64,000 bases of DNA, taken from assembly GCF_001693415.1 (NCBI RefSeq), contig NZ_MAKX01000041.1, forward strand, positions 1-64,000. The letters are read 5' to 3'. The first letter of the stretch is position 1. Every line of letters starts with the position of its first letter. The position numbers and the translations under genes were made by a program. Of this stretch, positions 9,301-15,208 are shown one piece after another. This DNA comes from Tenacibaculum soleae. GTDB taxonomy: Bacteria; Bacteroidota; Bacteroidia; Flavobacteriales; Flavobacteriaceae. Below the pieces are notes generated by a model that was not told the DNA's origin, did no database searches, and worked only from the letters and a program-made list of their open reading frames with translations.

Positions 9301-9793
9301 ACAAGAAGCTATTGATAGCGGATTTACAGAACCAGACCCACGAGAAGATTTATGTGGAAATGATGTAGCTCGAAAATTATTGATTTTGGCTCGTGAGCTA
9401 GATTTAGAAAATGAATTTGAAGATATAGCAATTGAAAATTTAATTCCATCAGAATTTAGAGATATTTCAGCATCAGAATTTTTATCAAACTTAGATAAAT
9501 TAAATCCAGTATTTAAAAATCAAAAAGAAGCACAAGATAAAGATCATGTATTGCGATATATAGGCGATTTACATGGCGATTTATCAAAAGCAAAAGGAGA
9601 ACTAGATGTAAAATTAGTATCGGTACCAACAAGTTCGCCTTTAGGAAGTTTAAAAGGATCGGATGCTATTTTTGAAATTTATACAGAATCGTACGGAGAA
9701 CAACCCATTGTAATTCAAGGAGCAGGAGCAGGAGCAGAAGTAACAGCGAGGGGTGTTTTTGGAGATATTTTACGATTAGCAAACAAACAATAA
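6395..9793 (+). CDS. thrA: Fused homoserine O-acetyltransferase / aspartokinase / homoserine dehydrogenase
   Basis: One 1132-residue frame carries three enzymes of the aspartate-to-methionine pathway. Residues 1-325 are an alpha/beta-hydrolase of the MetX type: HALTGN at 45-50, nucleophile S127 in GGSLGGG, D269 and H302 in VHGHDAFL. Residues 329-770 are aspartokinase (KFGGKSL, where most kinases have KFGGTS; DGIFTANPD) with two ACT-like segments (FEGRGLLGKVGVDARIF). Residues 775-1132 are homoserine dehydrogenase (FGKGLVGG, K890 in SNKIAN, GVFSGSLSYLFNKF). There is no stop between the parts; M329 marks where a free aspartokinase would begin. The only standard start before the hydrolase domain is TTG at 6395, since a stop lies 33 bases upstream. 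Confidence 0.9.
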   Translation: MKNTLAHINIVDFTTESGVLLSKIALSYQVFGEKLGTAPVVLINHALTGNSNVADVTDGWWKELIGKNKAVNTQKYTVLCFNIPGNGYDGFLIENYKDFIARDIAKVFLIGLEKLKIKQLFALIGGSLGGGIAWEMAVLKPKITKHLIPIATDWKSTDWLIGNCQIQEQFLINSSNPVHDARMHAMLCYRTPKSFKERFHRSKREDSEVFNVESWLLHHGKKLQERYQLASYKLMNQLLKTIDVTKGENNSEILKKIKADIHIVGVDSDLFFTAEENRETQKELALVNANVTYNEINSVHGHDAFLIEYEQLEKIIAPIFNLNSKNNQMKIIKFGGKSLSNKGITNVISIIEQKVNDQENIAVVVSARGNATDQLEEILEKAAKNAPYQDQFEALKYEQSQLTPLIDFSPEFSRLEKFFEGVSLLGDYSKKIKDEVLAQGELLSTKTVAALLNEKGINANITDARTLIKTDDNFGNAQPIINISKENVVKHFKKHNGDTVNIVTGFIASNLKGETTTLGRNGSNYTASLLANYLDANELQNYTHVDGIFTANPDLVADAKKIEELSFSEANELANFGANILHAKTIIPLLEKNINLRILNTFNPADKGTLITAKSNSKGIKSLSVLDNVALLNFEGRGLLGKVGVDARIFRALSNNGISVSIISQGSSERGIGLVIDKEKAAAAVQALEQEFESDFYTKDVNQISIIDNVAVISIIGQDLSEFHHPYNALIKNQIVPLLFNNTISGKNVSLVVKKEQLHKALNVIHGQVFGVAKKINIAIFGKGLVGGTLINQIIKNTKSILERKKIQLNIFAIAGSKKVLLSSDGAVENWKTILKNNDEETHIVDSVIDFAKKHHLENLIAVDNTASSEFTENYIPLIENGFDLVSSNKIANTVSHDFYKKLRKTLEINTKSYLYETNVGAGLPLIDTIKLLHDSGENITRIRGVFSGSLSYLFNKFSSDEVLFSNVLQEAIDSGFTEPDPREDLCGNDVARKLLILARELDLENEFEDIAIENLIPSEFRDISASEFLSNLDKLNPVFKNQKEAQDKDHVLRYIGDLHGDLSKAKGELDVKLVSVPTSSPLGSLKGSDAIFEIYTESYGEQPIVIQGAGAGAEVTARGVFGDILRLANKQ

Positions 9794-9857
9794 TTAAAGA
9801 TTAAAAAGTATTTAACTATAAATAGGTTATTTGATTAAAGAGTATAAAACAAACAAT

Positions 9858-11024
9858 ATGAGTAAAAATTTCGAAACTGAAGCAATTAGAACACAAACTG
9901 AACGATCGCAATTTTCAGAACATTCTACACCTTTATACTTAACTTCTAGTTTTGTATTTGATGATGCAGAAGATATGCGAGCGTCTTTTGCTGAAGAAAA
10001 AGAGAAAAATTTATATAGCCGATTTTCAAACCCAAATACAACAGAATTTGTAAATAAAATTGTGGCAATGGAAAAAGCCGAAGCGGGCTATGCTTTTGCA
10101 ACAGGAATGGCAGCTGTTTTTTCTACTTTCGGAGCTTTGCTAAATGCAGGAGATCATATTGTTTCTTGCCGATCTGTTTTTGGTTCTACGCATAGTTTGT
10201 TTACTAAATATCTACCAAAATGGAATATTGAAACAAGTTACTTTAAAATAAATGAAGTTGATAAAATTGAAAGTTTAATTCAGCCCAATACTAAAATATT
10301 ATATGCAGAGACACCTACCAACCCAGCCGTTGATATTATTGATTTAGAATTATTAGGTAAAATTGCAAAAAAGCATAACATATTATTAGTAATTGACAAT
10401 TGTTTTGCAACGCCATACCTACAAAACCCGATAGATTTTGGAGCAGATATTGTTATCCATTCAGCAACAAAATTAATTGACGGACAAGGAAGAGTTTTAG
10501 GCGGGGTAACTGTTGGAAAAGCTGATTTAATTCGTGAAATTTATTTGTTTTCAAGAAATACAGGGCCAGCAATGTCACCGTTTAATGCTTGGGTATTATC
10601 TAAAAGTTTAGAAACATTAAGTATTCGAGTAGAAAAACATTGCGAAAACGCCTTGAAAGTTGCCGAGTTTTTAGAGGCGCATGAAAATGTGAATATAGTA
10701 AAATATCCGTTTTTAAAATCGCATCCAAAATATGAAGTTGCAAAAAAACAAATGCGCTTAGGAGGTAATATTGTTGCTTTTGAAGTTAAAGGAGGTATTG
10801 AAGCAGGACGTAAATTTTTAAACGCAATAAAAATGTGCTCATTATCTGCAAACTTAGGAGATACAAGAACCATTGTTACGCACCCAGCATCTACAACACA
10901 TAGTAAATTAAGTATTGAAGATCGATTAGAAGTAGGAATTACAGATGGTTTGGTACGATGTTCTGTGGGGGTAGAAAACGCTATTGATATTATTAATGAT
11001 TTAAAACAAGCTTTAGAGAATTAG
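9858..11024 (+). CDS. PLP-dependent transsulfuration enzyme, O-acylhomoserine sulfhydrylase-like
   Basis: A 388-residue Cys/Met-metabolism PLP enzyme. I start it at the ATG of MSKNFETEAI, because the nine codons upstream (from a TTG) add nothing conserved. Motifs: FSNPNTTEF at 56-64, ATGMAAVFSTFGALL at 81-95, VIDNCFATP at 178-186 and PLP lysine K205 in HSATKLIDGQGRVLGG. The DGQGR lysine loop and length resemble MetZ (O-succinylhomoserine sulfhydrylase) more than cystathionine enzymes. As the genes nearby make O-acetylhomoserine, its real acyl donor is uncertain; cystathionine gamma-synthase or methionine gamma-lyase activity cannot be excluded. It follows the metX-thrA fusion by 64 bases in the same direction. 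Confidence 0.82.
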   Translation: MSKNFETEAIRTQTERSQFSEHSTPLYLTSSFVFDDAEDMRASFAEEKEKNLYSRFSNPNTTEFVNKIVAMEKAEAGYAFATGMAAVFSTFGALLNAGDHIVSCRSVFGSTHSLFTKYLPKWNIETSYFKINEVDKIESLIQPNTKILYAETPTNPAVDIIDLELLGKIAKKHNILLVIDNCFATPYLQNPIDFGADIVIHSATKLIDGQGRVLGGVTVGKADLIREIYLFSRNTGPAMSPFNAWVLSKSLETLSIRVEKHCENALKVAEFLEAHENVNIVKYPFLKSHPKYEVAKKQMRLGGNIVAFEVKGGIEAGRKFLNAIKMCSLSANLGDTRTIVTHPASTTHSKLSIEDRLEVGITDGLVRCSVGVENAIDIINDLKQALEN

Positions 11025-11041
11025 CAACTAAATAAAAAGTG

Positions 11042-11049
11042 TATTTTTG
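11042..11049 (+). promoter_or_regulatory. -7 promoter box ahead of the Rrf2 gene
   Basis: TATTTTTG fits the Bacteroidota -7 consensus TAnnTTTG exactly. Only four bases separate it from the ATG at 11054, so a transcript from here would start at or next to the start codon (leaderless). Confidence 0.5.
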
Positions 11050-11053
11050 TGGT

Positions 11054-11461
11054 ATGCTTTCTAAAAAAACGAAATACGGCTTAAAGGCACTAACATTTAT
11101 TGCTAGGCAAGAAAAAGGAGATAAGGTGCAAATTGCAACAATATCTAAAAGCGAAAATATTTCACACAAATTTTTAGAAAGTATATTACTTACCTTACGA
11201 AGAGCCGGCTTTTTAGGCGCCAAAAAAGGCAAAGGCGGTGGCTACTATATGTTAAAAGATGCATCAGAAATTAAAATGACAGATGTTATTAGAACCCTTG
11301 AAGGTCCTATAGCCATGTTACCTTGCGTTAGTTTAAATTACTACGAAAAATGTAGTGATTGCCCTGATGAAGATGCGTGTTCTGTTCATAAATTAATGAT
11401 TCAAGTTAGAGACAATACACTTCAAGTTCTTAGAAATAATACCCTTGCCGATTTAGTATAA
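11054..11461 (+). CDS. Rrf2-family transcriptional regulator with a four-cysteine cluster
   Basis: DNA-binding regulator of 135 residues. The N-terminal winged helix is typical Rrf2 (MLSKKTKYGLKALTFIAR, recognition region NISHKFLESILLTLRRAG, wing GAKKGKGGGYYML). Near the dimer helix it holds C91, C100, C103 and C109, close to the Fe-S ligand region of IscR and richer in cysteine than CymR. It could therefore sense an Fe-S cluster or cysteine status. It lies directly before the cys operon, with a candidate operator at 11555-11568. The ATG at 11054 gives the conserved MLSKKTKYGL start; an ATG fifteen bases upstream (11039) is less likely. It probably controls sulfate assimilation, by position only. 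Confidence 0.88.
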   Translation: MLSKKTKYGLKALTFIARQEKGDKVQIATISKSENISHKFLESILLTLRRAGFLGAKKGKGGGYYMLKDASEIKMTDVIRTLEGPIAMLPCVSLNYYEKCSDCPDEDACSVHKLMIQVRDNTLQVLRNNTLADLV

Positions 11462-11527
11462 TTTACCACAAATGTTATCGTTTTGTAAAAAATTTAAATA
11501 AATGTTTTTTTATCTAAAATGTATACC

Positions 11528-11535
11528 TACATTTG
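11528..11535 (+). promoter_or_regulatory. -7 promoter box of the sulfate-assimilation operon
   Basis: TACATTTG matches TAnnTTTG exactly and lies 47 bases before the ATG of the first cys-operon gene. No clear -33 TTTG is present at the usual distance. Confidence 0.55.
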
Positions 11536-11554
11536 TTGAATCTTAAAACCTAGT

Positions 11555-11568
11555 TACCCGATAGGGTA
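11555..11568 (+). promoter_or_regulatory. Candidate operator palindrome of the cys operon
   Basis: TACCC-GATA-GGGTA is a perfect 5-bp dyad with a four-base centre. It is one of the few GC-rich spots in this leader and lies about 15 to 30 bases downstream of the predicted start site, a typical place for a repressor. The Rrf2 protein just upstream is the obvious candidate to bind it. I did not see another copy in the window. Confidence 0.5.
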
Positions 11569-11581
11569 TTTAATTTTAAAA

Positions 11582-11833
11582 ATGATTTTAGAACAATTAG
11601 TAGCAGATAAAAAAAATTATAAGTCAGATAAAACTTCAGAAAATCCGATACGAAGTTTTGTTAAATCGGTTAGTTGGAGAGTTATCGGAACTATTGATAC
11701 AATTTTAATTTCTTGGTTAATTACAGGAGAGTTAACCTTAGCATTTTCAATAGGAAGCATAGAGTTAGTAACAAAAATGATATTGTATTTCTTTCATGAA
11801 AGAATTTGGAATAAAATAAAATGGGGAAAATAA
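11582..11833 (+). CDS. DUF2061 small membrane protein
   Basis: An 83-residue protein. Residues 22-83 match the DUF2061 pattern: SFVKSVSWRVIGTIDT, a first membrane helix (ILISWLITGELTLAFSIG), and a second (ELVTKMILYFFHERIWNKI) ending in a basic tail. No biochemical function is known to me for this family; in Bacteroidota it often opens cys operons, as here, which suggests a role with sulfate or sulfite at the membrane. It starts 14 bases after the candidate operator, and its stop codon overlaps the next start by one base (TAATG). Confidence 0.82.
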   Translation: MILEQLVADKKNYKSDKTSENPIRSFVKSVSWRVIGTIDTILISWLITGELTLAFSIGSIELVTKMILYFFHERIWNKIKWGK

Positions 11834-12459
11834 TGAGCTTAAAAGAAGAGTTAAATATAGCTGAACTAAATAAAGGTTTAGAAAAATTGAGTCCAAAAGA
11901 AATTATAGAATGGGTTTTTGAATTGAAACAAAAAACGATAATTACTACAAATTTCAGACCTTATGAAGTAGCTATCTTACATTTAATAGCAACAAAAAAT
12001 CCTTCGATAAAAGTTATTTGGTGTGATACAGGTTATAACACACCACAAACTTATAAACATGCTGAAGAGTTAATAGATAAATTAAACTTAAACGTAGCGT
12101 TGTATGTGCCAAAGCAAACGGTTGCACATCGTAATATTACCATAGGGCTTCCATCAATAGAAGATGAAAATCATGCAGTTTTTACCGAGCAAGTAAAATT
12201 AGAACCTTTTAAAAGAGCGATGGCTGAGCATCAACCAAAAATATGGTTTACCAATTTACGAAAAGGACAAACAGCATATAGAGACGGTATAGGCGTGCTT
12301 TCTTTTAGTAAAGATGGTATTTTAAAAGTGAGCCCTTTTTATCATTGGTCTGATGAAGATTTAGATAAATATTTAAAAGAACACAATTTACCAAATGAGT
12401 TTAAATACTTCGATCCAACAAAAGTAGAAAGTAACAGAGAATGTGGTTTACATATTTAA
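11833..12459 (+). CDS. cysH: Phosphoadenylyl/adenylyl sulfate reductase (CysH family), cluster-free
   Basis: A 208-residue reductase of activated sulfate to sulfite. It has the PP-loop nucleotide-binding fold: TTNFRPYEVAILHL at 38-51 (E. coli CysH has SSSFG here), WCDTGYNTPQTY at 63-74, and the C-terminal catalytic motif RECGLH with C204. Its only other cysteine is C64, so it lacks the CC...CC ligands of Fe-S APS reductases. By the usual rule this predicts PAPS as substrate, yet no APS kinase gene is in the operon. I start it at 11833 (MSLKEEL, one-base overlap with DUF2061); an ATG at 11821 would add four residues. Confidence 0.88.
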   Translation: MSLKEELNIAELNKGLEKLSPKEIIEWVFELKQKTIITTNFRPYEVAILHLIATKNPSIKVIWCDTGYNTPQTYKHAEELIDKLNLNVALYVPKQTVAHRNITIGLPSIEDENHAVFTEQVKLEPFKRAMAEHQPKIWFTNLRKGQTAYRDGIGVLSFSKDGILKVSPFYHWSDEDLDKYLKEHNLPNEFKYFDPTKVESNRECGLHI

Positions 12460-12470
12460 AAGATATGATT

Positions 12471-13376
12471 ATGAATACAAAAACAATACAAGTAGGTGCA
12501 CTAGAAAGTGAAGCTATATATATATTTAGGGAGGTAGTCGCTCAATTTGAAAAACCAGTGTTATTATTTTCGGGGGGAAAAGACAGTATAACACTGGTGC
12601 GACTCGCACAAAAAGCATTTTATCCAGCTAAAATTCCGTTTCCTTTAATGCACATAGATACAGGACATAATTTTCCTGAAACTATTGAGTTTAGAGACCG
12701 TTTAGCAAAAGAATTAGGGGTTGAACTAATCGTTAGAAACGTTCAAGATAATATCGATAAAGGTAGAGTAAAAGAAGAAAAAGGGAGATACGCAAGCCGA
12801 AACATGTTACAAACAGAAACGTTATTAGATGCAATTGATGAGTTTGGCTTTGATGCATGTATCGGTGGAGCGCGTAGAGATGAAGAAAAAGCAAGAGCAA
12901 AAGAACGTATTTTTTCTGTTCGTGACGATTTTGGACAATGGGACGAAAAAAATCAACGACCAGAATTATTTGATATGTTAAACGGAAAAATTGATTTAGG
13001 GCAAAATGTACGTGTCTTTCCTATTTCAAACTGGACAGAGTTAGATGTTTGGTCATACATCCAAAAAGAAAACATCGAAATACCATCCATTTATTTCGCT
13101 CACAAAAGAGCTACTTTTTTAAGAGACGGCTTAATATGGTCAGCAGAAGACGATGTAGTTTATAGAGATGAAGATGAAGAAGTGCAAGAGCGAATGGTAC
13201 GTTTTAGAACCGTAGGTGATATGAGTTGTACCGCAGCAGTATTGTCCGACGCAATAGATATTGACACCGTTGTAAACGAAATAAAAGTATCAACCATATC
13301 AGAACGTGGTGCTCGAATAGATGATAAACGATCAGAAGCAGCCATGGAAAAACGTAAACAACAAGGATATTTTTAA
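12471..13376 (+). CDS. cysD: Sulfate adenylyltransferase subunit 2 (ATP sulfurylase, small subunit)
   Basis: The catalytic subunit of GTP-driven ATP sulfurylase, 301 residues, close to the 302 of E. coli CysD. It makes APS from ATP and sulfate in complex with CysN. The PP-loop LFSGGKDSITL lies near residues 33-43, followed by PFPLMHIDTGHNFPE and ACIGGARRDEEKARAKERIFSVRD. The C-terminal FRTVGDMSCTAAV stretch is family typical. The start is chosen at 12471 (MNTKTIQVG); ATG at 12465 would add two residues, and the one at 12441 overlaps cysH and adds nothing conserved. Confidence 0.95.
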   Translation: MNTKTIQVGALESEAIYIFREVVAQFEKPVLLFSGGKDSITLVRLAQKAFYPAKIPFPLMHIDTGHNFPETIEFRDRLAKELGVELIVRNVQDNIDKGRVKEEKGRYASRNMLQTETLLDAIDEFGFDACIGGARRDEEKARAKERIFSVRDDFGQWDEKNQRPELFDMLNGKIDLGQNVRVFPISNWTELDVWSYIQKENIEIPSIYFAHKRATFLRDGLIWSAEDDVVYRDEDEEVQERMVRFRTVGDMSCTAAVLSDAIDIDTVVNEIKVSTISERGARIDDKRSEAAMEKRKQQGYF

Positions 13377-13384
13377 AATTATAA

Positions 13385-13460
13385 GGGCGTTTTAACGGGC
13401 TTTACACTGTATCTTTTTTTGAGAAAAACAAAAAAAGGATGCCGTTTCAATCCCTAACGC
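13385..13460. repeat. Dispersed palindromic repeat, copy 2
   Basis: This noncoding element in the cysD-cysN gap begins GGGCGTT and ends AATCCCTAACGC; a T run (about 13411-13420) pairs with an A run plus GGAT (about 13430-13440), and GCGTT pairs with AACGC at the ends. Its reverse complement shows the same order of motifs (GATTGAA, T run, A run, TGTAAAGC) as the element at 213-298. It belongs to a repeat family I recall from flavobacterial genomes. Confidence 0.55.
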
Positions 13461-13564
13461 ATTTATTAACAAATATTCCGAAAGCCTAAAAGCTTTAAGA
13501 TTATCAATAAAAACAAATACGAATACCGCTATAAGTTAAAAGCTAATAGCAAATAGCAAATAAA

Positions 13565-14812
13565 ATGAACGTATTAAAAATAGCAACAGCAGGTAGTGTA
13601 GATGATGGTAAAAGTACCTTAATCGGACGTATTTTATACGACACCAAATCACTAACTGATGATAAATTAGAAGCCATTGAAGAAAAAAGTAAACAAAGAG
13701 GTTTTGATTACTTAGACTTTTCATTAGCTACCGATGGTTTAGTGGCAGAAAGAGAGCAAGGAATTACAATCGATGTAGCACACATATACTTTTCAACACC
13801 AAAAACCAGTTTTATAATAGCCGATACTCCTGGGCATATTGAGTATACCAGAAACATGGTTACAGGTGCATCAAACTCACAAGCATCTATTGTTTTAATT
13901 GATGCTCGTAACGGAGTAATTGAGCAAACCTACCGTCACTTTTTTATAAACACATTATTACGCGTAAAAAACGTAGTAATAGCCATTAATAAAATGGATT
14001 TAGTTGATTTTTCAGAAGAAAAATTTAACGAAATAAAAAATGAAATAGAATATTTAGCAAGTAAAAGTGCTTATAAAGGTCAAAAATTAACGTTCATTCC
14101 TATGTCTGCCTTAAAAGGTGACAATGTTGTTGAAAAGTCAGAAAATACACCTTGGTATAAAGGCGAAACATTATTAGATCACTTAGAAAGTTTAGTTTCA
14201 GAAGATTTAGAAGAAGTTTCTCAAACACGTTTTCCTGTGCAAACAGTAATACGACCTAAAACTGACGAGTATCATGATTTTAGAGGTTATGCCGGTAAAA
14301 TTTATGGAGGCGATTTAGCTGTTGGCGATTCCGTTACCGTTTTACCATCAGCAACCACATCAAAAATAAAAAGTATTAACTTTTTTGATAAAGAGTATTT
14401 ACAGGCAAAAAGAGGAAGTTCGGTAACACTTACTTTAGAAGATAATGTAAATGTAAGTAGAGGGGATATGTTGGTAAAACTAGATGAACAACCAACAGTT
14501 ACAAAAGAGTTGAATGCAACTATTTGTTGGATGGATAAAGAACCTTTACAAGCCGCTAATAAATATTACGTTAAACACGGGGTAAATGATGTACAAGCAA
14601 AAATAACAAGCTTAACATCACTTATAAAACCTGATTTTTCAGGAAAAGAAGAAAACCCATCAGCATTAGCGTTAAATGAAATAGGCGAAGTTTCTTTAAA
14701 AGTAAGTAAACCATTATTTGTAGATGCTTATAGCAAAAATAAAGCAAACGGAACTTTTATTTTAATCAATCCAAAAACCAATAATACAGCCGGTGTAGGC
14801 TTTATTCAGTAA
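13565..14812 (+). CDS. cysN: Sulfate adenylyltransferase subunit 1 (GTPase subunit)
   Basis: The GTPase subunit that drives APS synthesis by CysD, 415 residues. EF-Tu-like G domain: G1 GSVDDGKST at 10-18, G3 DTPGH at 87-91, G4 NKMD at 142-145, followed by two beta-barrel domains ending in VGFIQ. It is shorter than E. coli CysN (475) and has no C-terminal APS kinase extension, so it is not a CysNC fusion. It is separated from cysD by a 188-base gap holding the palindromic repeat, an odd break inside the operon. Confidence 0.95.
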   Translation: MNVLKIATAGSVDDGKSTLIGRILYDTKSLTDDKLEAIEEKSKQRGFDYLDFSLATDGLVAEREQGITIDVAHIYFSTPKTSFIIADTPGHIEYTRNMVTGASNSQASIVLIDARNGVIEQTYRHFFINTLLRVKNVVIAINKMDLVDFSEEKFNEIKNEIEYLASKSAYKGQKLTFIPMSALKGDNVVEKSENTPWYKGETLLDHLESLVSEDLEEVSQTRFPVQTVIRPKTDEYHDFRGYAGKIYGGDLAVGDSVTVLPSATTSKIKSINFFDKEYLQAKRGSSVTLTLEDNVNVSRGDMLVKLDEQPTVTKELNATICWMDKEPLQAANKYYVKHGVNDVQAKITSLTSLIKPDFSGKEENPSALALNEIGEVSLKVSKPLFVDAYSKNKANGTFILINPKTNNTAGVGFIQ

Positions 14813-14822
14813 TTAAAATAGT

Positions 14823-15170
14823 ATGGCAATTATAATAACAGATGAGTGCATCAATTGCGGAGCATGTGAACCAGAATGCCCAAATACAGCTATTTATGAA
14901 GGAGCTGAAGATTGGAAATATAGTGAAGGAACTTCGTTAATAGGTAATATTGAGTTAAAAAATGGAGTAACTGTAGATGCTGATGAAACACAAGAGGCGA
15001 TATCAGATGAATACTATTTTATTTCTCCAGATAAATGTACCGAATGTATCGGTTTTCACGAAGAACCACAATGTGCAGCCGTTTGTCCGGTAGACTGTTG
15101 TGTACCTGATGATGACCATGTAGAAACAGAGGAAGAATTATTGTCAAAACAAAAATTCTTACATAATTAA
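14823..15170 (+). CDS. 2[4Fe-4S] ferredoxin
   Basis: A small ferredoxin of 115 residues with two cluster motifs: C9-x2-C12-x2-C15-x3-C19-P, and C72-x2-C75-x8-C84-x3-C88-P. The eight-residue spacing in the second motif and the extra C92-C93 pair place it with the YfhL / Allochromatium-type ferredoxins of low potential. It lies between cysN and the siroheme sulfite reductase, so it probably carries electrons to sulfite reduction; the reductase gene at 19.4 kb could supply them. A 52-residue linker separates the two motifs, longer than in minimal ferredoxins. Confidence 0.92.
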   Translation: MAIIITDECINCGACEPECPNTAIYEGAEDWKYSEGTSLIGNIELKNGVTVDADETQEAISDEYYFISPDKCTECIGFHEEPQCAAVCPVDCCVPDDDHVETEEELLSKQKFLHN

Positions 15171-15208
15171 TTAAAAAGTAACGCTTACAAGCTTTAAGAT
15201 ATATAGTA

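Noticed and set aside
6395..9793. Possibility that metX and thrA are two genes merged by a sequencing error
   Set aside because: No stop or frame change occurs at the junction, M329 is in frame, and the linker is short and clean. I treat it as a true fusion but list the check.
9831..9857. Upstream TTG start for the second transsulfuration enzyme
   Set aside because: The nine added residues are not family-like, and an ATG follows at the conserved N terminus.
13565..14812. CysN as a CysNC fusion with APS kinase
   Set aside because: The protein ends at 415 residues right after the second barrel; there is no second P-loop.
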